From positions 62,001 to 126,000 of the forward strand of contig CAWIBS010000007.1 in assembly GCA_963834365.1 (NCBI GenBank): 64,000 nt of DNA. The letters are read 5' to 3'. The translations under genes were made by a program, and so were the position numbers. Below, piece by piece: positions 28,779 through 39,835 of the stretch. Below the pieces are notes generated by a model. The model had not been told where the DNA came from, searched no databases, and saw nothing but the letters and a program-made list of their open reading frames with translations. Each line of letters begins with the position of its first letter. The stretch's first letter is position 1. Origin of the DNA: CAWJAP01 sp963834365 (GTDB taxonomy: Bacteria; Acidobacteriota; Vicinamibacteria; Vicinamibacterales; Vicinamibacteraceae).

Positions 28779-28779
<1 letters not shown>
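28218..28779 (+). CDS. Glutaredoxin-DUF2892 fusion (two frameshifts)
   Basis: N-terminal glutaredoxin-like domain (VTVYGADWCEDTSRARRLLRRLAVPHRYLNVDDD ... GARRTPVVEV), with the active site reduced to a single cysteine (WCEDT). After about 85 residues it is joined to a YgaP-type DUF2892 membrane domain (NVGDAERMARVGLGAAMF ... RVLGLGLMLTGASGFCPIF). One extra base near 28481 and one near 28608 separate the parts as read. Its TGA overlaps the ATG of glgB (tgATG at 28777-28781). DUF2892 proteins are small two-helix membrane proteins often fused to rhodanese; fusion to glutaredoxin suggests membrane-bound thiol chemistry. Confidence 0.7.
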
Positions 28780-31019
<2,240 letters not shown>

Positions 31020-31250
31020 ATCTGAGCCGCGGACAAATCTGACCAACGGACAGATCAAGCCAAGCCACGGACAGATCTGACCAGAGAAGCCACGGACAGA
31101 TCTGACCAAACCACCGGACGGACCAATGACCAACGATGGGATGCCCGTAGTCCGTAGTCCGTAGCCCGTAGTCCAAGATCGAAGACCGAAGATCTGACCA
31201 AGCCACGGACAGATCTGAGCCACGGATAAGATCTGATCGATCAGATCAGA
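31020..31250. repeat. Composite intergenic repeat block
   Basis: Several copies of a 21-base unit close to agccacggacagatctgacca (about 31021-31110 and 31198-31235) flank a short array of gtagtcc/gtagccc heptamers (31140-31172) and gaccgaa units (about 31175-31195). A related piece (ggccacggaccgaatctgacca) lies at 12793-12814 after another gene. No coding frame; this fills most of the gap between glgB and the convergent piuC gene. Confidence 0.7.
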
Positions 31251-31264
31251 TAAGCACGATGACC

Positions 31265-31350
31265 GTCGTAGTGGCCGCCTTCAGGCGGCCGGGTCCGGCT
31301 GAAGCCGGACACTACGTCAACTGCAGGTCTGGCTGAAGGCGGACGCGACG
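31265..31350. repeat. REP-like hairpins
   Basis: ggccgccttcaggcggcc, gtccggctgaagccggac and a decayed third copy (gtctggctgaaggcggac) lie in tandem between the convergent glgB and piuC genes. The first two are perfect stems with small loops and could end transcripts from both sides. Confidence 0.55.
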
Positions 31351-31388
31351 TCAACTACGTCGAGACGAGTGAGCTCCCGCAGCGTCCG

Positions 31389-32071
31389 CTATGCGTCCGC
31401 CCAGCGGCGCAGCAGGTTGTGATACACGCCGGTGAGCTGGACGGCCGACGGGTGATCGGGCATGTCGCGGCCGATCCGCTGGATGGCGCCGTCGAGGTCG
31501 AACAGCAGCGTCCGCTGGCCGTCGTCGCGGACCATGCTCTGGATCCAGAAGAACGAGGCGATGCGCGCGCCCCGCGTCACCGGGCGACACCGAGTGCAGG
31601 CTGGTTGACGGATACAGCACCAGGTGTCCGGCGGGCAAGCTTCACGCGGTGCACGCCGTAGGTGTCCTCGACCAGCAGCTCGCCGCCGTCGTACTCGGCC
31701 GGATCGGCGAGGAAGAGCGTCGCCGAGAGATCCGTGCGGATCCGGTGCGGCGTGCCGGTGACCTGGCGGATCGCGTTGTCGACGTGGTTGCCGAACGACT
31801 GTCCGCCCTCGTAGCGGTTGAAGAGCGGCGGAAAGACGCGCAGCGGCAGCGCCGCCGCGATGAACAGCGGGTTGCGCTGCAGCGCCGCGAGAATGCGATC
31901 GCCCAGCTGCCGCGCGACCGGATGGTCTTCGGGGAGCTGCCGGTTGTCCTTGGCGCGCGCCGACTGGTGGCCCGCCGTGACCCGGCCGTCAACCCAGGCG
32001 GCTTCGTCGAGGAGGCGCCGCGCGTCGGCGACCTCCTCGGCCGTCAGCACGATCGGAATCTGCAGCAGCAT
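31389..32071 (-). CDS. piuC: PiuC/YbiX-type Fe(II)/2-oxoglutarate dioxygenase (two frameshifts)
   Basis: About 227 residues closely following the PiuC/YbiX family: EAAWVDGRVTAGHQSARAKDNRQL, PLFNRYEGGQSFGNHVDNAIR (HxD iron ligands), RTDLSATLFLADPAEYDGGELLVEDTYGVHRVKLPAGHLVLYPSTSLHSVSPVTRGARIASFFWIQSM (distal His and the 2OG Arg), ending in YHNLLRRWADA. Single extra bases near 31643 and 31583 break it as read. ATG 32071 is 5 bases past the receptor stop, so it is the second gene of the receptor operon. PiuC family members accompany siderophore receptors and are thought to modify or release the imported ligand. Confidence 0.9.
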
Positions 32072-32075
32072 CGAC

Positions 32076-34638
32076 TCAGAAACGGAATCCAGCGGTGAGC
32101 ATGGACCGAGCGGCGCGGCCCCGGGATGTAGTGGCCGCCGCCGACGCGATCGACGTAGTCCTCGTCGGCCAGGTTGTTGCCATTGAGCCGCAGCGTCAGG
32201 TGCTCATTGACGTCGTAGGAGACGCAGCGCGTTGACCAGCCAGTAGCTCGGGACCTGCGCGGTGTTGGTCGCGTTGCGGAAGACACGCGTCCATGTACTG
32301 CACGCCGCCGCCCGCCGTGATGCCTCCAGGGCAGCGCGTAGGTCGTCCAGAGATTGAACGTGTGCTCCGGCGTCAGCGCGAGCGCGTTGTCCACTTCGAG
32401 CGCGGTGTTCGACTGCGACGATGTCGCTCGACATGAAGGTGTAGTCGGCGAACGCGGTCCAGTTGCGGAGCCGGCCCGACGCGCCGAGCTCGATGCCCGA
32501 CACGCGCTGTTCGCCCGCGAGCACCGTCGGCGGATCGCCGGGGTTGAAACCGGGCGTGCGCGCGTTGGTCTTGTCGGTGCGGAAGATCGCGGCGGTGAGC
32601 GACAGCACGGTTCTGCGCCACGTCCCACTTCGTCCCGATCTCGTAAGTGCGGCGACTTCTCGGGCTCGAGGTTCACCGTCGCCGGGGTGAGCGCGAGCCC
32701 TTCGGCTGACGGGTTGAACGACGTCCCGTAGCCGGCGTAGACGCTGCCGTTCGGCCGCGGCTTGTAGACGGCGCCGGCGCGCCAGCTGACCATGTCGTCG
32801 ATCCGGGCGAACGGCGTCGAGCACGCCGGTCGCGGCGATCGAGTCGTAGTCGACGTCGAAGCGATCCCAGCGCAGCCCGCCGGTCAGCTCCCATGATCGG
32901 CTCGAGATTGACCGTGTCGAACGCATAGACGGCGGCCGAGTCAGCGCTGCCGTCGGTGGGGCGCCGGTACGGGTGATCGGGCCGGGATACGGCTCGTCGG
33001 GGTCCGGGTTGAACAGGTCCGCTTGCGGCGCCGTCGGCCCGGTGCGAGCGAAGTTCTCCGACGTCTCGCGCGAGATCTCGACGCCGGCGGCCATTGCGTG
33101 CGTCGAGCCCGCCCGTCGCGAATCGCGTCGTCAGATTCGTCTGGTTGGCGACGATGTCGTCGATCATGTCGCGCGACTGGAGCTGCCGGTTGATCGCCGT
33201 GCTCGTGTTCACGCTGGCGAAGCGCGGCGCCGTGATGACCGAGTCGCGCGAAGTTCTGGCCGTAGCGCGTGAGGTTGCGCAGCGTCAGCGTCGGCGAGAA
33301 GTCGTGGTCGACGAGCGCGGTCGCGACGTCGGTCTCCGTGTCCTCGTAGTCGCGGGCGCGCAGGCCGTAGAAGTTCGACTGATCGACCGGCGGCATGCCG
33401 TTGGAGTAGTCGCTGCAGCTCGGGATTGGTGTTGACCGGCACCCAGGGCAGCCCGTACTCGGGCAGGTTGTCCTGGTTCAGGTGCATGTGGCTGAAGGTC
33501 GCGCGCGTCGGCGTGCCCAGCCCGAACGCGAGCGAGGGCGCCACGCCCCAGCGCTCGCCCTTCGACGACGTCGCGGCCGGGGACGCCGGTGTCGGTCCAC
33601 ATCGCGTTGACGCGGAACGCGCCGCTTTCGAGCCCGATGTCGTCCAGCGGCTGGTTGATGTCGAGCGTGCTCCGGAGATAGTCGGCGTTGCCGCCGCCGA
33701 TCGAGCCCGCGTACATGCGTCTGCTGCGTCGGCGCCTTGCTCACCTGATTGATCGCGCCGCCGGTGGAGCCGCGTCCGGCGATCGACGAGGACGGTCCCT
33801 TCGCCACTTCGACCTGTTCGAGATTGAAGGAGTCGCGCGAGTAGCCGCCGAAGTCGCGCACGCCGTCGATGAACATGTCGGTCCGCGCGCTGAAGCCGCG
33901 GATGGTCAGCTGGTCGCCGGCCGGCACGCCGCCCTCACCGGCCTGGAACGTGATGCCGGGGACGTTGCGCAGCACGTCGCGCAGCGTGTCTGCGCCCTGC
34001 TGCTCGATGAGGGCCCGCGGAATGACGGTGATCGTCTGTGGCACGTCGCGCAGCGGCTCGGTCACCTTGGGAGACGACAGGGTCGGCACCCGGCCCGTGA
34101 CCTCGATGGCTTCCGACAACCCCTGCACGTCGAGCACGGCGGCCGTCGGCGACAGGAAGCGCGGGACCAGCCCCGTCCCCGTCAGAAGATGCTGGAGCGC
34201 CTCGGTCGGCGAATGGAGACCGCTGACGCCGGGCGATGACACCCCCTTCATGCGGTCGTCGGAGATCCGTACCGTGACCCCCGTCATCTGCGTGAAGGCG
34301 GCCAGCACCACCTCGAGGGGGCCGGGGGCGATGTCGAAGCGTTGCAGCGGCGGGTCGTCCTTGGGCGCGGGCGCCTGTGCCACGGACCATGCGGTCGCGG
34401 GCTGTCCGGGGCGGTCGAGCCAGGCGGCGCCCCTGAACTCTGGAAGGACGTCCCGCAAATCGAGCCGGCTCGAGTTGACCCCGGTCCTCACAAGGTTGGA
34501 GTTGCGGCCCTCAGCCGCCAACGTCGGGCTGGCTACGGCCGAGGCGGCAAGCGCCCCAGCGACCACCCACGACCGCCGGCCGGTCCGGGAGCTGCGGTTC
34601 CGGCCTGATTTCTTGTGTGACTTGCCGTTGTGGCTCAT
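32076..34638 (-). CDS. piuA: TonB-dependent siderophore receptor with STN domain (about fifteen frameshifts)
   Basis: ATG 34638. Signal region (RRSWVVAGALAASAVASPTLA), a linker, then an STN domain (LQRFDIAPGPLEVVLAAFTQMTGVTVRIS), TonB box region (SEAIEVTGRV), plug (DVPQTITVIPRALIEQQGADTLRDVLRNVPGITFQAGEGG ... RGFSARTDMFIDGVRDFGGYSRDSFNLEQVEVAKGPSSS) and a barrel whose end is NNLADEDYVDRVGGGHYIPG then GFRF. Up to the plug it is clean; downstream the frame changes roughly every 40-190 bases (about 33718, 33575, 33410, 33248, 33110, 32960, 32893, 32818, 32648, 32612, 32420, 32322, 32283, 32227, 32109). Nearly all are one extra base. The siderophore-receptor class is clear; the symbol rests on the piuC partner and is tentative. 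Confidence 0.8.
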
Positions 34639-34693
34639 TCGAGGACTCCCTGGGCGTCCGCAAGTGCGAACGGTCGCAAATTCGACGACGGGA

Positions 34694-34722
34694 GTTATAT
34701 CCGACCAAAATGGTCGGGTCAA
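34694..34722 (-). promoter_or_regulatory. Sigma70-type promoter with a perfect palindrome as its spacer
   Basis: Minus strand: TTGACC (34722-34717), 17-base spacer, TATAAC (34699-34694). The 17-bp palindrome ccgacca-aaa-tggtcgg (34701-34717) occupies the spacer almost exactly. Consensus-like boxes at ideal spacing about 50 bases before the receptor ATG at 34638 make this the promoter of the receptor-piuC operon. A dimeric repressor bound there would block RNA polymerase. The palindrome does not match the classical Fur box. Confidence 0.75.
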
Positions 34723-34765
34723 GAGATTCCGGATGGGACCCGGAAAAAGGCTGGGGCTGAAGGCG

Positions 34766-35167
34766 TCAGCGCGCCATCGCCTCGATGGCCTTCCACTGCG
34801 CGTCGGTGACCGGCATCACCGACAGCCGTGACATGCGGACCAGGAGGAAGTCCGCGAACCGTGGGTCTGCCTTGATGGCTTTGAGCGTCACGGGGCCGGC
34901 GAGCGGCGAGACGGGCCCGACGTCGATGGCGAAAAGCTTGCCGGCCGCGTCCTGCGAATCCGGATAGGGATCCGAGAGCGCCGTGGCGACGCCGACGATC
35001 TGCTTCTCGTCGCCGGTGTGGTAGTAGAAGATTCGATCCCCCCGCTTCATCGACTGCAGATGCTTCTGAGCGAGCGGATTGCGCACGCCGGTCCACGACG
35101 TGCGTCCGTCCTTCACCAGCGCGCTGAAGGGGTAGTGCGTCGGCTCCTCCTTGACCAGCCAGTTCAT
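34766..35167 (-). CDS. EVE-domain protein
   Basis: 133 residues covering one EVE (PUA-like) domain: MNWLVKEEPTHYPFSALVKDGRTSWTGVRN, RGDRIFYYHTGDEKQIVGVATAL, FLLVRMSRLSVMPVTDAQW. ATG 35167 has AGGAGGAG just upstream. EVE domains bind modified bases (for example methylated cytosine) in DNA or RNA. A single-gene unit, transcribed toward the receptor promoter. Confidence 0.92.
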   Translation of the reverse strand: MNWLVKEEPTHYPFSALVKDGRTSWTGVRNPLAQKHLQSMKRGDRIFYYHTGDEKQIVGVATALSDPYPDSQDAAGKLFAIDVGPVSPLAGPVTLKAIKADPRFADFLLVRMSRLSVMPVTDAQWKAIEAMAR

Positions 35168-35250
35168 CGCTCCTCCTGCAGGACGGCCCTGAATTGCGTC
35201 CAGCGCGTGGCCCGCGCCGGACTGTAGCACACCGGTATAATCCGGCTGAG

Positions 35251-37299
35251 ATGCGAGCCCTGGTGGTCCTCGCCGTGCTGGCCGGTGCCGCGTGCCTGCC
35301 GGCCCGCCTGGCCGCCGACCCCCTGCCCGAGCGCGCGACGGGCGTCGCCGACTACGACATCCGCGTCACGCTCGATGCCACGGCGAAGCAGCTCACGGGT
35401 CGGGAGCGCATCGTCTGGCGCAATCCCTCGACCGACGCGGTCGGGGATCTCTGGTTCCATCTCTATCTCAACGCGTTCAAGAACACGCAGTCCACCTTCT
35501 GGCGCGAGTCGGGTGGACGGCTCCGCGACGACGCCATGCCCGAGGGCGGGTGGGGCTGGATCGACGTCACGTCGCTCACTCTGGCCGACGGCACCGACCT
35601 CACCTCCGCGCTCCGTTTCGAGGCACCCGACGATGGGAATTCGCGAGGACCGGACGGTGGCGCGCGTCGTGTTGCCCCGGCCAGTGGGGCCCGGCGAATC
35701 GCTGACGATGGACGTCGCGTTCAAGGCGCAACTCCCCAAGGTCTTCGCCAGAACCGGCTACGCGGGCAACTATTTCCTGGTCGGCCAATGGTTCCCGAAG
35801 CTCGGCGTCTACGAGCCGGCCGGCCGGCGAGGACGCACGGTGGGCGGATGGAACTGTCACCAGTTCCATGCCTGGTCGGAGTTCTATGCGGACTTCGGTC
35901 GCTATCGCGTCGAGATGACCGTGCCCTCGTCCTTCGTCGTCGGTGCGACGGGACGCCGCGCTCGCCACGACCAATCATCCCGACGCCACGACCACCCACG
36001 TCTACGAGCAGGCCGACGTGCACGACTTCGCGTGGACCGCCTCGCCGCGGTTCGTCACGCTGAAGCGTCGCTTCGTGGCGTCGCGCGACGTCAGCGAGTG
36101 GGAGTATCAGCGGGTCGCGCGCCTGCTGGATCGGCCGATCGAGCAGGTCCGGCTGACCGACGTGGACGTCACGCTGCTGCTGCAGCCGGAACATGTCAGG
36201 CAGGCGGAGCGGCACTTCCGGGCCGCCCTGCTCGCGATCAAGTGGTACGGCTCTGCGGTACGGGCGCTATCCGCATCCGACGCTCACCATCGTCGACCCG
36301 GCCTTCGGCGCCGAGGGGTCCGGCGGGATGGAGTACCCGACGTTCATCACAACCGGCACCTCCGCCCTCTACGACTGGTGGCCCTTCGATCGAATCCAAG
36401 AGCCCGAGATGGTCACCATTCACGAGTTCGGCCACCAGTTCTGGCAGGGGCTGGTCGCGAGCAACGAGTTCGAGGAGGCCTGGCTCGACGAAGGGATGAC
36501 GTCGTACTCGAGTGGCAAGGTGTTCGAGCGGCACTATCCGTCGCTCGCCGAGATCGGGGACATGCGCCTCAGCGAGGCGGATTTCATTCGAATCCAGAAC
36601 AACCCGAACCGGATCTTCGACTGGATCCGCAAGCCCTCGTGGACGTTCGACACCGGGCAGATCGCCTTCAACGTCTACGCGCGGCCCGAGCTCGTCCTGC
36701 GTACGCTCGAGGCGCATCTCGGCGAGGCGACGATGGCGCGCGTGATGCGGACGTACCACGAGCGATGGCGCTTCCGGCACCCGTCGAGCGACGATTTCTA
36801 CGCGGTGGCGAGCGAGGTCAGCGGACGAGACCTGCGCCCGCTGCTGACGCAGCTGTTCGAGTCGGGGGCGCTGCTGGACTACGAGATCGGCGAGGCGCGG
36901 AGCGAACGAGCCGTCGAACCGGCCGGGTATCTCGACGGTCCGAAGGGGCGGACACTGGTGCCGGAGCGCGACCCCGGGAGCAGCGGGTCCGGCCCGTTCG
37001 TCACGACAGTCGTCGTGCGGCGCCGCGGTGATGTCGTGCTGCCGGTGCCGATTGAGGTCACGTTCAGGGACGGCCACGTCGAACGACTGACCTGGCCCGG
37101 GACGGAGCGGTGGAAGCGGTTCACGTTCACGCGCGGGGAGCTCGACTCCGTCCGGCTCGATCCGCGCGGGTCGCTGATTTTGGACGTGGACTGGTTGAAC
37201 AACTCGCGACGGCTGACGCCGGATCGTCGGCCGGCGGCCAGCCTCGCGTCGCGCTGGCTCTTCGTGGTCCAGCAGGTGGTGTCATGGCTGGGACTGTGA
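35251..37299 (+). CDS. M1-family (gluzincin) metallopeptidase (three frameshifts)
   Basis: About 682 residues. Signal peptide (MRALVVLAVLAGAACLPARLAA), N-terminal beta saddle (YDIRVTLDATAKQLTGRERIVWRN), catalytic domain with HEFGH at 36421-36435, the third zinc ligand in NEFEEAWLDEGMTSY and a Gly-rich substrate loop GSGGMEYPTFITTGT in place of GAMEN. A C-terminal beta region and a hydrophobic end (WLFVVQQVVSWLGL) follow. One-base insertions near 35639, 35950 and 36250 break the first half; the part from 36260 is clean. Exported zinc aminopeptidase by family. It overlaps the next gene by 16 bases. Confidence 0.88.
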
Positions 37300-38249
37300 C
37301 GTCGGCGCGAGAGGCCGTTCGCGTGGGTCTCGCGGGGGCGCGGACGTTCACACTGCTCGTGGCGTTCGTCTGGGCGGTGCTGCTCGTGGTGTCGCTGACC
37401 GCGGTATGGCCCGCCTGGCGGTGGTGGTCGGCGGCACTCGGCCCATCGCTCGAAGCCGATCGACTGCTGGCAGGTCTGGATCTCGCGGTCATCAAGGAGC
37501 TGTCCCACTACGACCGGACCGGGACCTTCGGGCTGGTGCGGGCGATGGCCGTCGGCGCAATGGCCCTCGCGCTGCTGCTGAACCCGTTGTTCGCCGCGGG
37601 CTTCATCGGCGTGCTGATCGATCGCCCGTCCCGCAGCACCGTGCAGGCGTTCCTGGCGCGAGGCGCGCGCCACTATGGGCCGTTTCTGCGGGCACTCCTG
37701 CTGACGGTCGCGATCGCCGGCGCAGTGGCCGCCATCGTGTTCCCCATTTCGTCGGCTGCACTCGAGGCCGTAGCCAGGTCGGGGTCGGAGCTCTCGACCC
37801 TCGGAGCCGGGGCTGCCGCCATCGTCCTTGCCACGCTGATCGCCGCATTCTTCGTCGCCGTGCTCGACGTGGCGCGCGTGAGGCTGGCGATCGACGAGTC
37901 GCGCAGCGCCCTCCGTGCCGTCAGGAGCGCCCTTGTCTTCGTGCCTCGACACCTTGGACGCTTCGCCGGCGTCGGGCTCGCGTATGGTGTCTTGCTCGCC
38001 GCGCTGACGGTCGTGGTGTTCGGCTTGAAGGGCCTGCTGCCGACTCCCGATTCGTGGGGGACGATTGCCGCAAGCGCGCTGCTGGCCCAGGCCCTGGGGT
38101 TCGGCCGCCTCTGGCTGCGGACCTCGACGCTCGCCAGCGAGCTCGAGCTGGTCCGGATGGCCTCGGTGGTTCCCGTCGTCGCCGCCGAACGCCCGATCGT
38201 TCTGCAGCCGGTGATGGTGGGTGCCGAGGATCGTGCACTGCCGGACTAG
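37284..38249 (+). CDS. Multi-pass membrane protein coupled to the M1 peptidase
   Basis: 321 residues with about six hydrophobic helices (TLLVAFVWAVLLVVSLTAVW, AVGAMALALLLNPLFAAGFIGVLI, LLLTVAIAGAVAAIVFPI, AAIVLATLIAAFFVAVLDVA, GVGLAYGVLLAALTVVVFGL). No family recognised. ATG 37284 lies inside the end of the peptidase gene in another frame, so translation is probably coupled and the two products may act together at the membrane. Confidence 0.75.
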   Translation: MAGTVTSAREAVRVGLAGARTFTLLVAFVWAVLLVVSLTAVWPAWRWWSAALGPSLEADRLLAGLDLAVIKELSHYDRTGTFGLVRAMAVGAMALALLLNPLFAAGFIGVLIDRPSRSTVQAFLARGARHYGPFLRALLLTVAIAGAVAAIVFPISSAALEAVARSGSELSTLGAGAAAIVLATLIAAFFVAVLDVARVRLAIDESRSALRAVRSALVFVPRHLGRFAGVGLAYGVLLAALTVVVFGLKGLLPTPDSWGTIAASALLAQALGFGRLWLRTSTLASELELVRMASVVPVVAAERPIVLQPVMVGAEDRALPD

Positions 38250-38296
38250 CGGCGGACACCCGGGATCAGCAGGGACTTCCCGCCTCCTCCAGTCTC

Positions 38297-39835
38297 ATGC
38301 CGATCGCCGTCATCGCCCTCTACGCGATCTTCCTGGGCGTCGGCTGGCGGGCGTCGCGGAAAGCGAAGGGCGGGACAGCCGCTGATCTGATCCTCGCGGG
38401 CAGGGCGATGCCGCTGTGGCTGGCGACCCTGACGATGACCGCCACGTGGGTCGATGGCGGCTACCTGCTCGGCACCGCTGAAGGGACCTTCAAGTCGAGT
38501 CTGGCGTCCGGTCTGCAGGGAGGCGTCTGCTTCGGCCTCAGCCTGATTCTCGGCGGAGTCTTCTTCGCCCGCGTGATGCGGCGCCACGAGTTCACGACGC
38601 TCATCGATCCCTTCGAAGCGCGCTTCGGTGCGGCCTGGGCGGTCGTCCTCTTCGTGCCGGCTATGCTCGCGGAAGTCTTCTGGAGCGCGGAGCTGCTGGT
38701 GGCGATCGGATCGACGCTGGGCGTGATGCTCGACATGCCGGTCGTGACCGCGATCCTCCTCTCGGCGCTCGTGGTCATCGCCTACACGATGGCCGGCGGC
38801 ATGTGGTCGGTCGCCTACACCGATGCGCTGCAGCTCGGGTTGGTGGCGGTGGGGCTCGCGGTCGCGCTGCCATACGCGCTCGACGCCGCGGGCGGCTTCT
38901 CGGCGAGCTGGCATGGCTATCTCGCGGCGCGCGCCGATCGCGGTGGAGTCCTTCCCGGCGGAACCTACTGGAGCGTGCCGGCACTGGCCGGGTGGTGGGA
39001 ATTGAGCCTGATGCTGACGCTGGGCGGCATTCCCTGGAACTGCTATTTCCAGCGCGTGCTGTCCTGCCAGTCGCCCGCCAAGGCGCAGTGGCATTCGCTG
39101 CTGGCGGGGGTGCTGACGATCGGCTTCACCCTGCCGCCGCTGCTGTTCGGCGTGGCGGCGTTCAGCTATGACTGGCCGGCGACACTCCAGGCCGCGCTGC
39201 AGGCAGAGCCGTCGAAGACGCTCCCCTTGATGCTGCGTGAGGGCACGCCGCCGATCGTCGCGCTCTTCGGGCTGGCGGCCATCATAGGTGCGGTGACCTC
39301 GAGCTTCAGCGCCTCGATCCTCTCGGCCGGCTCGATGGTCAGCTGGAATTGCGGCAAGCGGCTGTTGCGCCCGGATCTCACCGTCCGTCAGATGGCGGCC
39401 ATCGTCCGGGCGTCGATTGCGCTGCTCGGCGTGGCCGCCATCCTCATGGCGCTCGGGGTGCAGAGCGTGCAGGCGCTCTGGTTCTTCACGAGCGACCTCG
39501 TGTTCGTGCTGCTGTTCCCGCAGCTCGTGTTCGCGCTCTTCGATCGCAAGGCCAATCTCGCCGGCTCGATCGCCGCCTTCGCCGTCTCATTCGTCCTTCG
39601 GCTGGGCGGCGGCGAACCGCTGCTCGGCCTGCCCCCGCTGATCCCGTACCCCGACATCTTCTCGTGGCTCCTCCCGGGCGATCCCGCGACCTGGTACGAC
39701 CCGGGGACCGGTGCGATGCTGTTCCCCTTCCGGACGCTCGCCACTGGCGTTGGATTGATCGTCCTCCCGGCCGTGTCCCGTCTCACCGGCGGCTGGACTC
39801 CGCCCCGTCCGCTGCGAAACGTCCTGACGCCCTGA
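38297..39835 (+). CDS. Sodium:solute symporter, CHT1 (choline)-like
   Basis: 512 residues, about 13 helices, SSS/SLC5 family. Segments resemble eukaryotic high-affinity choline transporters: TMTATWVDGGYLLGTAEG, TMAGGMWSVAYTDALQLGL, LGGIPWNCYFQRVLSCQSPAKAQ and SSFSASILSAGSMVSWN. ATG 38297 with no strong Shine-Dalgarno. Substrate assignment to choline or a related quaternary amine is inferred from similarity only. The 3' end overlaps the tail of the convergent regulator gene as read. Confidence 0.85.
   Translation: MPIAVIALYAIFLGVGWRASRKAKGGTAADLILAGRAMPLWLATLTMTATWVDGGYLLGTAEGTFKSSLASGLQGGVCFGLSLILGGVFFARVMRRHEFTTLIDPFEARFGAAWAVVLFVPAMLAEVFWSAELLVAIGSTLGVMLDMPVVTAILLSALVVIAYTMAGGMWSVAYTDALQLGLVAVGLAVALPYALDAAGGFSASWHGYLAARADRGGVLPGGTYWSVPALAGWWELSLMLTLGGIPWNCYFQRVLSCQSPAKAQWHSLLAGVLTIGFTLPPLLFGVAAFSYDWPATLQAALQAEPSKTLPLMLREGTPPIVALFGLAAIIGAVTSSFSASILSAGSMVSWNCGKRLLRPDLTVRQMAAIVRASIALLGVAAILMALGVQSVQALWFFTSDLVFVLLFPQLVFALFDRKANLAGSIAAFAVSFVLRLGGGEPLLGLPPLIPYPDIFSWLLPGDPATWYDPGTGAMLFPFRTLATGVGLIVLPAVSRLTGGWTPPRPLRNVLTP

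Noticed and set aside
31020..31380. Small non-coding RNA gene between glgB and piuC
   Set aside because: The sequence is explained by tandem repeats and REP hairpins; there is no isolated promoter and terminator pair.
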